A DNA stretch of 64,000 nucleotides, from the NCBI GenBank assembly GCA_037501455.1, contig CM074865.1, positions 17,926,501 through 17,990,500 of the forward strand, in the 5' to 3' direction. Positions within the stretch are counted from its first letter, which is position 1; each line of letters begins with the position of its first letter. The notes beneath the pieces were generated by a model that saw only the letters and a program-made list of their open reading frames with translations, was not told the origin of the DNA and did no database searches. Positions 44,163 through 56,014 of this stretch are shown here, in pieces. Source of the stretch: Lantana camara (lineage: Eukaryota; Streptophyta; Magnoliopsida; Lamiales; Verbenaceae). The translations under genes and the position numbers were made by a program.

Positions 44163-46187
44163 TTATCGATTTGCTAGTGTTATTTGGGAACACATTGGCT
44201 TCTCTAAGAAAGTTGGATGGAAAGAAATCTCCAAGAATTGCATGATTTGATTGGCAAATCTTTTCTGATTTTCTCTTACTTGATCGAAGATACTTTGAAC
44301 TTTTTCATGAATTTCGTCTACAAATCTTGGTTTATTTTGGCTTTTCCTTTGATTTTGGTGGATGAACTTGATCAACACGTTGTTTTAGACTTTTTCGGCG
44401 AGTCACAAGAATCCATCTATCGCCATCAGTAGTTTTGTTGGAAGAAGTTGCTTCTTGTTTGGTTGTTTTGTTGGCAACTTCACAGAGAGGATTTTTCCTT
44501 TGCTTGATTCTTTGGTCAGCACACAAGGCCTTTGCCAAACTCACATCTAAACTTCCAAATTGAAGCGTCGTTGATTTCCCAAAGAGTGTAGAGGGAGAAA
44601 AGATCACCTTCTTACTCTGAGGATTGCACAAAATGTTCTTAGTTGTGATAAGGCTAGCATGATTCACCTCAGCAACATCTTCCTCTTCATCATCGCTATC
44701 ATCATCATCGAGAATTATTCTTCCATCATTGGCCAACGAAATTATCTTTTCCTTGACCATGAAGCACTTTTCTATAGGATTACCGATAAGCCGATGATAC
44801 TTACAGTATTTGGGATCGGTCGCCTTGCCTCTTTCTTCAAGGCGTTTTGACTCGGGCAATTTGATTAATCTTCTTTCGACGAGATCATCGAAAATATGAG
44901 AGACATCAGGGTCAGCAAAAGAGTATTCCTTTTCTTGCCTTTCTCTTAGAGTATGTCGATGACCGTCATTGAGTTGTGTGGAACTCAAAAATTTCTGTTC
45001 TTCTCAATATTTGGAGGAACTCTAGTAATAACTAAAATGACCATGGACTCTTCGGTAGAGGGTTTGGCGAACTGCTCAGTCTTCCAACGATCTTCTCTTT
45101 CTCTTCCTTGCTCTTCTAATGGAAATGAAAATTTGTGATTTACGTTACTCAATTCCATATCGTGGGCATGAGTGGCTAAATCCTCAAAAGTTAGAGGTTT
45201 GATTCCTTGGAAAACGTATTGAAGTCCCTAATACATCCCTTGCGTGCACATCTCTATTGTTGACACTTCTAATAATTTATCCTTGCAACTCAAACGTAGT
45301 TTTCGCCGACGGTTGATGTAGTCAACGACCGGCTCATTTTTCTGTTGTCTTGCATTTGTAAGTTTGTTCATACTCACAGTACGGTGAGTGCTATAGAAGC
45401 AATTCAAAAATTCCATTTCCATTTGATTCCAACTATCGATGGACTGTTGCTCTAGATCAACATACCAGTCGAAGGCATTTTCTTTGACCGATCTCATGAA
45501 TTGTTTGACGAGAAGATCAACATAAATCCCCGCATTATTGCATGTTTCAATGAAATGTGCAACGTGTTGTTTTGGATTGCCTCTTCTGTCGAACTGCTAG
45601 AAACTAGGTGGTTGATATCTAAGTGGCATTTTCAGTGAGTCGATCCGTTTGGTATACGCATTTGAGTATGAATGTGAGTTTTGTACAGGTCGGCCAATTT
45701 GAGCTCTAACGGTGTTTGCAATCATATCCTGCAGTTGCTTAATGGAAAGTGACGCAGTAGATGTTGCAGAAGGTATGGAATTTCTGACAAAGCCCTGTTT
45801 GTAAGGCACTCCATCATCTTGTGTTTCCTTAGCAGCATGTTTTAGAGAGGAAACGGGGTTATGGCTAGATTCTCCAATATCGGGGTGCTCATCCCTACTC
45901 GTTAGTTGTGTAATTTGAAGATCTTTTTCTCCTATGAGTTTTTGTAGATCTGCAATCATTTGAGCCATCTGAGCGAGTTGTTCGTCCACGTTCGTCTTGC
46001 AGGTAGTCATCGCGGGCAAGTTGGGAAAGGTGGTGAAATTGTCTCATTTTGGAGTCGCAGGATGGGAGTTGCCTGATTCAGATGAGGTTGAACCATTGTG
46101 CTTGCCCCCGATAGATGATTGAGCAATGTTGGCAACGATGTCAGCCACGTTCATCTCCATGCGAGTTGATCTTTTTTAGGCGCCATG
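44163..46187 (-). pseudogene. Gag of the TR-GAG-like gypsy element
   Basis: Gag probably starts at the ATG at about 46187 (MAPKKDQLAW), which soon meets a stop. Pieces follow: 46019-45597, a coiled-coil-like stretch (VDEQLAQMAQMIADLQKLI) and a Ser/His-rich linker; 45497-45228, the capsid domain (ENAFDWYVDLEQQSIDSW, EFLNCFYSTHRTVSM, PVVDYINRRRKL); and 44988-44332, the C-terminal part with CKYHRLIGNPIEKC, the modified zinc-binding box of this gag family, and an acidic run. A further frame reaches 44163. In autonomous relatives a protease and RT would follow; here nothing does. At least three breaks make it non-functional. Confidence 0.82.
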
Positions 46188-46248
46188 GAAATGTTTATGA
46201 TGATGAATTGAGATTTTTCTTAGGATGAAGAGATGAGAGGTAGAGAAT

Positions 46249-46268
46249 GTCCCACCGGGCGTGCCAAA
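46249..46268 (-). other. Primer binding site of the gag-only gypsy element
   Basis: The minus strand reads TTTGGCACGCCCGGTGGG three bases after the LTR end, a standard plant gypsy junction. Confidence 0.85.
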
Positions 46269-46271
46269 ATT

Positions 46272-46868
46272 TGTTTACACAAATTTTTGTTGAATCTACA
46301 ATAAATTATTACAAAATACAAGAAAATATGGAAAACAAAAATAATATTGATTTAATTTGAAAAGTAGTACAATCTCTGAAATTCCTTTGATTCTTCGGAA
46401 TGGAATGATCCGAGTGCTTGATGCTTATTCTCGAATTAAATGTTGAATTTGTTTGATTTCAAGGCAACACTTCAGGATGACAAGGCTCGGAGATTTGAGA
46501 GTTTGAATGCCTTCGATTCCTGAGTGCTTGATGCTTTTGTGATTGGTTCCTTTGTGCTTTGTGCGTTGAGGAAGTCTTCTTGATTATACCTTTGGTGCCT
46601 TTGATTTATGCCCCGATTTTTTGACCCCGGTGCCTTATTTATAGGCGAATGTTGGACTTTCTAACTGCATAGGCCTTGATTTGGACTTGGGCTTGGATTT
46701 GAAAGCCCATTTAATTAACTCAAAATAATGACAAATTTATATTATTATTTTGAATCAACTTATAATAAAGCTCAAATTTGATATGGACTTAATTGAAAAT
46801 AATTAACTAATAGCTAATTTTATTGGACCATTAATTAATTATTAATCGTTGATTTTTTAATGCCAACA
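46272..46868 (-). repeat. 5' LTR of the gag-only gypsy element
   Basis: 597 bp with TG...CA ends, pairing with 29522-30116, and next to the AATAT duplication. Confidence 0.88.
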
Positions 46869-46873
46869 AATAT

Positions 46874-49800
46874 AAAAACAAAAATAAAAAGTATATTTGG
46901 TTTATTAAAATTGTTTGAATATAGAAAAGAAAAAAACATATCCTTTATATATAAATAACTCTATTGTGATTGATTGTATACTAATTTATTTCTACACCTC
47001 ATGCAAATTAAATGGAGTATTACAACTTGTACTTCGTTAAATGAATATATTACAAAACCTATCCTTTTTAAGTTTATAAAATTATAAATAAACTTATTTC
47101 ATTCTTAAAATAACTATATTTCACCATTAATTACTTACTCACAACAATCTCCACATCCTTCTTAAGTGACGGATTATCAGTAATTTATGAATTTTTTTTT
47201 TTTAGAATCAACACATGATGCGTTTGGATATTATTATTCATGATGAATTTTTTTTTTTTTAAAATTAGTGGTGAAAACTAATTAGTGATGAAATATAAAC
47301 AATTCAAAAATAATTTTGTCGGAACCCTACTGGAATGAAATTATTTGTAATTTTTCAAATTTGAAAGAATAGATTGTATAATATTTTCAACTAAAAGTAT
47401 ATGAGTTGTAATTACTATGTTCTATTTAAAAAAGAAAAAAGAAAAAACCAATCAACGAGACTGTGGGGTTATTATTGAGGCCCCGTCATATGTCAACAAC
47501 CGAGGAACATGAATACAGACAATAAATCATCATCCACCGATAAGAGAACACATTACTAAGTTGCTTTAACTAAAAGGTCATTTATAATTGCAAACAAGAG
47601 TCTGATTACTCATTGTGAAGACAACTTCAAGATGAATCGGTGGTTTGGAAGGATAAAATTATTGAAAGTATGGAGCATAAGTTGCGAAAATTGTCATTAT
47701 AATTGCATTCAATTTGAAGCTCGGATGTCTGAACACCTCTATTTGAAGCCAACAAGTGCTCATTTAAATTGGTTTTGTAATAGTGACCATTGTTTAATTT
47801 TTGGCCCCATGGTTTGTATGCTCTATGCTTTTGGGGTGCATTTTTGTTTGCATTGTTTGTAAGAGTTATAGCCCATTGTATTGACGCTTTCATAACCGGT
47901 AATATATGAAAGGAGGTCCTCTTTAATAACCTCACGGTCTCGTTGACCGGTTCTTGGAAAAAAAAAACACTAAAAGGTTATTTAACATTTTATCTGATAT
48001 AATTTATGAGGCAGGGAGTTAAAATTGGACTCATCGTCCAAGAAAATGGTGAAGCCCATAATGTAGTAACCCTAAAAAGTACAAAAACTAAATCCATGAA
48101 CCTCTTTTAAGGGTCTTGTGAGTTTTGGGCTTATAGGCCTAATGTCTCAAGACCATTAAGAAACTTACCTTTGGGCTTGGAGGCTGCAGCCTAGGTTACA
48201 AGGTAGGCTTTTTAGATGGGCTCGTTCACTTCGGACCTGAAACCATAAATTACTACTCTGTGCTTAGGGCTGTCAATGGGTCGGATTTTAATCCGAATCC
48301 GCTCCGAGTCCGATTCGAATTTTAGCATATTCGTCTATTATGGATGGTCTATTATGTTGGTCAATGGGTAGAAAATTCTATTTGACAGCCCTAGCTTTAA
48401 TTGACAAAAAAATCTTACCTTATGGATGGTCTATTTTGTAGTAGAAAATTCTATTTGACACTCAACTCTTGATTAAAGATAATGTATTGTACTTGTTATT
48501 TGATTGACTATTTTATTTAAAAGCTATAATGATCACAACTACAAAAGTAGCATAAAAAACAAGTTTCTCTCGTTACACCGGCTTATATAATTTTATATTT
48601 TCTATATGCAATTCAGGATATAGAATTAAAATTGGTATGATCTAGACAGAAGCTGGTAAACTTTAATTTATTTGATAGAATTAAAGTGAGGGCTGAGTAT
48701 GAGAGTTGAGACAAACACGTCAATCCTTAAAATCGTAATGTGTCACTACGTTACCAACTCCAGAGAAAGAGCACCGCTAGTGCACTTTTAAGATATAAAT
48801 ATATTTTAAAATCCAAACTATAGTGCTTTTTTAATTTATGAAACAAACTATTTTAATAAGTAAAATGTCATCTAATATTTAGATTTAAACATACCACTAT
48901 TTAAATTTACTTTTTAATAATTTCAGCTAAAACAACACTGTGTCATATATCCATACTTTTTAATAATTTCGGCTTAAAAAACACACATAACATTTTTTTT
49001 TTCCGGCTAAGGAAAGAAGAGGATCAAGTGCTCCTCATACTTTCACACATAACATATTCATAATACATATACATCAGCTGTTGTTCAACCAAAACCACTA
49101 ACAAATAAATCAATTTTTCAATCAAAACCACAAAAAAAAAAAAGGTTTAAACAATGGTATGTCAAAAATCCAAACATTAGATAACCGTGTTTTCAAATCG
49201 AAATAATTTATTTTGCGTATTACAAAAGGCAATATAATTCGAATGTCAAAAATTATTTATATCTTTTACTAAAAACAGTTTCAATAATATATCGAAAATC
49301 AACTTCTTAACTAAAGAAGAAATTGGAAGCACCCAAACTACGCAAAAATAATATGAAAACCGGAAGCACCAAGAGAACTTTCAACTTAAAGTGCTTTTCA
49401 ATCTTTTTTACTTCCTTTTTACCCCTCCAACTTTTTTACGATTTTACCTCTCCAAAAACAGTGATTTTTGTGAACACCCTCATAGCATAAGTTAATGGAC
49501 TTTCAGCCTTCTCTGAAGGCTCACTCAAAATGCTCACAACTCATCTTTAGATTACTGCTGACCACAAATTATTCAAACACTAATTAAGCTCAATCTCAAT
49601 CAATTCAAAAGCAAAACTTTCCACACAGCAGAAAATCAGACCTCTTTAGCATAGTTTCAGAAACTTGGAGCATTAGTTTACCCAAGCAAGACCTTCTTCA
49701 CCAAAAAAATAACCAAATGAAACCAAATATTATCAAGATTGAGAGAGAAAGGCTAAATCCAGTTGCCAGTAGGCCTGTTTTGTTAGAGAGCATAGCAAAA

Positions 49801-49965
49801 TGTGAATATCACCATTAGCATCGACGTCGCCCCGTAATGGCATTCCAGCATTCCACTAATCGAACCTATAACTAAGCTAAATCCCTACCACAATAACCTT
49901 ATGTTCAAGCAAGAAAACCTATATACACATAATTACAGAGAAACCTGTTTCCATTCCCTATTGAT
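46874..49965. other. Non-coding DNA between the nested stack and the RBR gene
   Basis: No gene is recognised. Short elements: an inverted-end unit at 47446-47951 (listed separately); a 'gggctgtcaatgggtcgg ... tttgacagccct' inverted pair at about 48265-48393, resembling a tiny hAT derivative without a clear duplication; and a degraded direct repeat 'atggatggtctatt...gaaaattctatttgaca' at about 48340 and 48423. The open frame at 47632-47862 has no recognisable domain. The right end should hold the 3' UTR of the RBR gene. Confidence 0.45.
47446..47951. mobile_element. Small DNA element with about 35-bp inverted ends
   Basis: The left end AACCAATCAACGAGACTGTG, then GGGTTATTATTGAGG, is matched by the inverse of the right end (AACCGGTCAACGAGACCGTG, then AGGTTATTAAAGAGG), with about 80% pairing. 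The centre is not inverted. A-rich flanks prevent a reliable duplication call. Confidence 0.45.
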
Positions 49966-51789
49966 CTACCACTTTGGTTTGCAATTCCCGTGAGAATCAG
50001 ACCACTTCTTTCCACACCTGTAGCAGAACTCATACGTGCACCTACAAGTAATATGCACACAACCCTCATTCTTTTCCACATACATCTTGCATTTGGGGCA
50101 TTTCTGCCATTTCCTCTTCTTAGCAAGCAATTTCACAATCTTTTCATCTTTCCCACCTTTTTTACCATAAACCTTCATGAATTCCTTGCACGTGAAATCC
50201 GAATGCCAAGGCACACGGCATTCAGCACAAAATGATCTCTTACACACAAGACATTCTATCTTCCTAAACACTTGTCCGGAATCATTCACTAACATAGCCA
50301 AACAGTCACGAAACGGGCAGTATAGTTTCTGGGAATCGGGGATTAGAGACATGCACAGGAACTCGTCCCATTTGACGAGGGTCTTTTCGGGAACTATTAA
50401 TCTACACAAATCAGAGTTCAGTTTGGATTTGCAGCTTATTGCAGGGCAACTTACCTCTTTCACTTTGTCTTCCATTTTGGTTATGATATGGCTGGTTGTG
50501 CAGTTGTAGCAAAAGGCGTGAGAGCACTTGTCGTTTGTGAACATTTCCCAACTTTCTTTGTTTTCCAAGCAAATTTCACAGAAGATTTGGGCTGAATTCT
50601 CGGGTTTGTTTTCATCTGTGACGGAAATAGGTTCTTGTGTGGATGAAGACGGATCATTTTCTGTTTCTGAAATGAAAATTGAAGCCAGCAATGTTTCTTG
50701 GAGCTGAATTTCCTCTGCATAAAGGGCATCATCTTTGACTAAAGCTAAACACAAGAGAAAGAGAAATTAATTTGTAAGCCAAGGACAGAGGCATAATTAA
50801 TACAAGGTTTCTCCTCCAAATAAAATCGTAACAATATAACCTATAATCATCAAATCCTCAAACTATTCATGAGCAAAGCCGTTAAGACTAAACAACAAGA
50901 TCGATTCGAGTTGCAAGCTTATTCACAACATTTGCAACCTTGACATTTACTGTTCATATTTCAGAATACTTGTACTCAAAATTCCAGAGATTCACATAAA
51001 GAACATATCAGAAAGCAGAATTTCCACAACTGCATCAATGCAATTCCAGAGAATGTGTAGTTTTAAACCAAAACAATCGCCAATAACATTAGGCAATATG
51101 TTCAGGGATGATCATCAGGACACTGAATCGTATGCATTAGACAATACATGTATATGTAAAAGGAAAACATAAACCAAATATTCCACTTGCAAATCCAATC
51201 TATGACAATCGAAGACAGTCATTCTCTTCAAATTTTCGAACAAATATTAGCAGTTAAATTCTTCCACAATGAAACAGCATAGACATGGCCAAAAAGAATT
51301 TAAATAAAAAACATTTAAGAAAATCAAGACAAAAGCATAAAAATAAAAAAAAACCAACCCTTATGCTGAAAATTCCTTAAAACTCATCACCCAAATACAA
51401 TTTCTACACAAAGAATTTCCACATACACCCCAGAATTTCCATAAATACAAAATTGAGGACAAAAATCGATAAACTTTACCATCTCCTTTCTCCATGCCGC
51501 CCTCAATCAGCCCCTCCGATGATTCACCGTTGACCTCTGCCTCAAAATAATTCTCAGCAATGGGCCCCTTATTCGTATGCTTCGTTTTTCTGGAGTACAA
51601 CAGTAACCATGCAGGGACAGTGATCGCAAGAGAAGTGCCAACAGAGTAATATATAAATGAAATTAATGAGTCTGACCGGTGAAAGGTCGAAATCGGACGG
51701 TATGGAGCGATTAGGTCTCCGAAATACGCCGGAATAAGATCGGAAAGCCACTTAAAGGACGGTAATTGCCGTAGCGCCGCCGTAAACAT
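49966..51789 (-). CDS. RBR-type E3 ubiquitin ligase with N-terminal membrane segment (RSL1/RNF144-like)
   Basis: Two exons, 51789-51480 and 50744-49966, encode 362 residues. The 735-bp intron has GT-AG ends and joins in frame (Asp103/Ala104). Residues 41-66 form one hydrophobic membrane segment. RING1 spans about 159-217 (CEICLENK, CSHAFCYNC). The IBR spans about 246-289 (CPFRDC, CLVCKRSFCAEC, His284, Cys289). RING2 starts at Cys319 (CPKC) with KNEGCVHITCRC, where Cys332 is the expected catalytic cysteine that accepts ubiquitin before passing it to substrate, as in Parkin. CPKCKMYVEKNEGC is typical of the plant RSL1-type family. Location on an inner membrane with the ligase in the cytosol is inferred. 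No breaks are seen. If exon 1 were wrong, the RBR part would still stand. Confidence 0.88.
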
Positions 51790-52258
51790 ATTCCGCCGCT
51801 GGATTAGAGGGAAGTTCCCAGTATAGTGCTGGTAGCACTAATGAATTCTTTTCAGGGATTTATATTATTTATCACTTTATTAGTTGATCTTTTTTATCGG
51901 ACTTTGATCAAATCATTGAAATCTATTTACGTAAAAAAAGAGATAAAAAAAGATAAAGTCATACTCTTTTAGATGAGTGTATATATATATACCTTTTTTT
52001 TTCAGCATAGATGAGTTAAAAAAAAAAAAAAAAAAAATTGGTGAATTTTTTGACGAATAATTTCAATTAATTGATGCATATATATCATGATAGATTTGCT
52101 TTTTACCCGAATTGGAAGATGTGGACTGAATAATCAACCTTCTATCCAATATGATCTCGGGTCGTGTCATCAATCTCGTACATGCGAAAGTATTAGTAAA
52201 TACAAGGAAGATTATTAATCTAATAACTTTTCATCATACAAAGTAATCATGTTGTGGT
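51790..52258. other. Upstream region of the RBR gene
   Basis: The 5' leader and promoter of the RBR gene should lie here. No convincing TATA box was picked. A poly(A) run of about 19 bases lies at 52018-52037. Confidence 0.4.
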
Positions 52259-52262
52259 TTAA

Positions 52263-52532
52263 AGGGATAAATATTCTGAACATCCTGTACTATCGCGGTT
52301 TTTGGACTTTGTATCCCAAACAATAAAAAGTATGCGTTTGCATCCTCAACTATTGTTTTGTAACAAATTGCAACCTGGTTCCACTCATCATTCGACCGCC
52401 GGGTTTTATCAACATGTCAAATGATGAGTGGAATCAGGTTGCAATTTATCACAAAACAATAGTTGAGGATGTAAACATAGATTTTTTATAGTTCGGGTTG
52501 CAAAGTCCAGGATGTTCAGAATATTTATCCCT
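52263..52532. mobile_element. Tourist-like MITE
   Basis: A 270-bp unit with ends AGGGATAAATATTCTGAACA and its inverse. Pairing runs almost to the centre, through 'caactattgttttgt' and 'ttgcaacctg'. It is flanked by TAA on both sides (52260-52262 and 52533-52535), matching the 3-bp duplication of PIF/Harbinger-type transposases. No ORF. Confidence 0.72.
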
Positions 52533-52535
52533 TAA

Positions 52536-54239
52536 ATTAATACTAATATTTACATGAATCAAACTCACAATGCCACATTTGTTTGGGGTATGTTTGGACA
52601 GTTATACTATCATATTAAACGAAGGAGTCAAGTAATATCGTTTTAGTCTTTTAGTGTCCCTTTTTTTTTCTTTATTTATTTTTTATACGTTTTCGTCTCT
52701 TGGTTCTTTCTCTTGTTTTCTTTTTATTTATTTCTTTTCTCAATCCAACGATGATTTTTTTATTTATTTTTTCTCTCATTCCATTTCAATTTTTTTATTT
52801 TTTCATATAATTTTTTTTTCTAACCATAGTATTATTTGGTATATTATTCTTTTATACTATTTATTTATTTTCATAATTTAATTATTATATTAAGAAATAA
52901 TTATAAAATATCTATTAATATAAAAATTAATTTTAATGTATTTAAGTACATAAATTTTTATTTGCACAGTACCCAAGAATTACTAGTAAATTAAATATAA
53001 TTTTTCAGATAATAAGTTCAAATATTGTTTAATAATCAAATAATTTATTTGATTTTGAAAAATTAATTAAAAAATAGTAATTTTAAATTATGTAGATAAA
53101 GTTTGATAATTGATCTGCCAAAATATATCTAAATACCATAAAAGAGTTCACATATGAGAAGATAGCCCAAAGTTGTTGTCGAACAGGGATTACTTTTGGT
53201 TGGAAAGAATCCACCAGCGGATTTTTTCTTTTTCTTTTCCCGGTACATTTTTAGAATTTTATTTTACGTGTCTCACTAAATTCTAATTAAAAGACTGAGG
53301 TATAAGGAATTTTTCACACTCTCTCAAAATAATTTAAAATCTCTCTCAAAGTAATCAATGGATTTCTTTCTCTTCCTTTTGTATTATTATCCGATAAAAA
53401 CAATCTTCTTTCTTTTCTCTTCATCCTCAAATTTCATATCATCTTTCTTCTTCCTCAAATCTTATGGAACACTTTTTCATTATTTCTAACCCATAAATAG
53501 GTTGTTGCTTCAATATTGAGAAGACATCAATTTTACTTTAGAAAAAAAAATTTTGATAATTGATTTTGGCCGACAATATGAGAAATGTTGTATTTATCCT
53601 ATTTATATTGTAACTTATAAATTAAACATACATTAAACATACATTCCTTAAAATTGATTAACTTTTACAATCCAAAAATAATTAGACAACAATGCATGAA
53701 GAAGAAGATTAATCTTTGTTGGAATTTTATCTTTTTTTACTATTTTTTATATTTTTTCCTTTATGTATTTTCTTCTCCTTTTTCTTTTAGGATTTCTTCT
53801 TTTATATGTATAAATATATCAAAGATTAAAAGTTTATAGTTAAAGATTTGATGGATAGAATATATGTTTTTGTGTAATTTGGTCCTAATGCACCATCTTA
53901 AGAATTAAAGAAGAAAATTCAATCGATTACCTCTCTCGTATGAGAGTTTTTCCCCTTTCGCATGAGGGTCCACTACAAACCCTAGTCGTCAGAGAGTGAG
54001 ATTTGGCTGCCCCCGTCTTGCATGCAGCTATCCCATGCTTTATCATCGTCGGGGCCTTCCTCCGTTCCTTTACTCTCTAGTTTTTACTCTGTAGTTTTTC
54101 TTTTTTCCTCTTTTCGTTCCTTCTAAGTGGTCCCTTATCTTTCTTTGTTTGTGTCTCAGGGCTTTCATCTGGTGGTTGCGGTTGGACCTTCTCATCTCGT
54201 CCATCACCCACTTATGGCAGCATCCCACTCACGGTGCGG
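52536..54239. other. Non-coding AT- and T-rich DNA
   Basis: Long T-rich tracts (52650-52860, 53720-53800) and AT-rich sequence; short open frames here are composition effects. From about 53940 the base composition becomes more balanced, probably the 5' part of the LINE relic that follows. Confidence 0.4.
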
Positions 54240-54990
54240 TTCGGATGGGGACAACACAGAGCAGGAATTGTCCTGAATGACTCAGGCGATGTCTCTCACA
54301 ACGAAGAAAACCATAAGCCTTGAAGTTCCTGGTGATTCTGGGGGATCTTTGAATTCATATTATTCTCTCTCTCTTTCTCTTGTGGGTAAAATCTTTACCT
54401 TCCGAACAATCCATCTTTACTGAGATGCCGAAATCGGGCCAATCTCTTGACCGTCCAAACTGGATTCTGGGGTCCCAATATCCTTAACCCAAATCCCACC
54501 AATCCCTCTACACCTCCTCTCCAGCTATCCATACTGTTGCCAAACTCCAGAACTCTCAGTATGTCTCTCGCACCATGTCAGAGTTGTCCTTAGAAATAGT
54601 TCCCGATCAACCCATAATGTTCCATCAACAAATTTCCGGACCAATATCAGCATACCCAACTCATACTTCCAACTCTACCCTCCGCTCCCCACACTAATCA
54701 AATGTACCTCCCCGCAATCATAATCTCCCCAATGTGATATCATTAGCACCCATCGATAAACAAAAGGAAAACCTGATAGTAGGCTACCCACACACCCGTC
54801 CTCATCATGACTCACCCAGCCCCTCATGTCAATGCCCTAAATTGATACACCATAACACGTCTAACCTTATTGATCTTATCCCAACTCCTCGCTCCCCTCA
54901 AAGCTAAATTCTCTCCCCCTTGTCCGGCCCTCTGGATGCTCAACTTCACAATATCCCCCTCACAATCTCTATCCCGAATCAGTCTATGAT
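54240..54990 (+). pseudogene. LINE ORF1 relic
   Basis: A plus-strand frame near 54297-54410 reads KKTISLEVPGDSGGSLNSYY, then SLSLVGKIFTFRTI, matching the start of the DUF4283-type domain of plant LINE ORF1 (SLVGK box). A stop follows at once and the rest, a C-rich stretch, has no open frame. It probably belongs with the RT piece at 55687-56014. Confidence 0.45.
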
Positions 54991-55686
54991 TGATTGCTTG
55001 AATATGTATGGCTAAATTCTCAGAGCTAAAGGGATGATGAATAGTGTGAGTTAGGCATTTGATGAAATGCCTAAGATACTAGAGTTGATTTTTATGTTGT
55101 GAAAATATTTTTTAATATAAAATAGTTTGGCCAACTTAATTTTGATCTAAAACCACTTGTTGATTGAAAGATTGATTAGTGGTTGGGTAAATTTTCCTAA
55201 AACTTAAACACTAAAGCATACTTTTGTGATTGGTTAGTAAAAATTGCTCTAGTTGATTAGGTATTAATCATACACTTGGTTCATACAAACATTATCCCCT
55301 AGCCATCTTAACCCTTGAAGTACTTAGAGCTTGTTGCTTTCCTTAACTTAGATTAATTCTTATTTTGGTTGCTAAATTCTAGTCTAGTCATTACTTGAGT
55401 ATTCTGTTAGTTAAGTTATTTGTTTGCTTTAGTCGTTAGTTGTTCTTGTGTGCTTGCTCAGTCTATCGATTAGCAAAAGTGTGAAGTGATTGCTTGATAC
55501 TCATCTCCTTTGGGATACGACCCTCGTGCTATAATTACTTCTTGCAACTTGCACTTGGGTTTGATTTTTTTATAATCTTAATATAGTTTAAAATCCCTTT
55601 CGAGTTTGATACCTACCTAGGTCTTTAAATCCTAGAAGAGGTTTAATGAAGACTCAAGGCCTCACTAGCCGGGATCGATAATTATA
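54991..55686. other. Unassigned retroelement-like DNA between two LINE pieces
   Basis: The segment ends with 'ctttgggatacgaccctcgtgc' and 'ttgcaacttgcacttggg', wording seen in the leaders of plant gypsy elements, but no LTR pair, primer site or coding was found. It may be a relic inserted in the LINE. Confidence 0.3.
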
Positions 55687-56014
55687 TTGAGTTTCGTAAA
55701 ATACATAACATGCACTACTGCAGTTTCACATTCCTTTCTTCTTAATGGTTGTGAGTTTGGCTACTTGGTCCTAGAGATGGGTATCTACCAAGGAGACCCC
55801 CTCTTCCTTTATCTTTTTCTCCTTTGTGCAGATGTTTTTTCAGTTCTTTTACAGGAACATGAGAGATTGGGGTACCTTGAGGGTATTGAACTGTGTCGTG
55901 GTGCGCCGAAAGTGTCGCATCTTCTTTTCAGGACGACATAATGATTTGTGGAAGGACCACAATGGCATTCTATGATTTGTATTATGAGGATGTTGATACT
56001 TAAAGCCAAATATA
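55687..56014 (+). pseudogene. LINE reverse transcriptase fragment
   Basis: The plus-strand frame gives FVKYITCTTAVSHSFLLNG, MGIYQGDPLFLYLFLLCAD and LCRGAPKVSHLLF, the QGDPLSPYLF and HLLFADD blocks of plant LINE RT. The catalytic Asp pair is lost to a frameshift (FRTT). The fragment stops where the copia LTR begins at 56015, so the copia appears to have inserted into it. Confidence 0.82.

Larger units (their letters stand above)
29522..46868 (-). mobile_element. Ty3/gypsy-type LTR retrotransposon with gag only (TR-GAG-like), host of nested insertions
   Basis: LTRs of 595 bp (29522-30116) and 597 bp (46272-46868) in direct orientation bound it. A perfect 5-bp duplication AATAT flanks it (29517-29521 and 46869-46873). 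The gypsy-type primer site TTTGGCACGCCCGGTGGG lies at the right end, so it reads on the minus strand. After removing the insertion at 30961-42249, about 4.9 kb of internal DNA remains. It holds gag but no protease, RT, RNase H or integrase that I can find. The LTRs differ at about 55 positions by eye (about 9%), so it is old. Such gag-only elements depend on enzymes from other copies. Confidence 0.88.

Noticed and set aside
30117..46271. Idea that pol of the gag-only gypsy was removed by the nested insertion
   Set aside because: The TRIM insertion has a perfect CTTTT duplication, so no host sequence was lost at that point.
47627..47935. 102-codon minus-strand frame as a small gene
   Set aside because: No recognisable domain, and it lies inside a unit with inverted ends in AT-rich DNA.
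48265..48393. Tiny hAT-like unit with GGGCTGTCAA ends
   Set aside because: The ends are inverted, but no matching 8-bp flanks were found, so I describe it only within the spacer entry.
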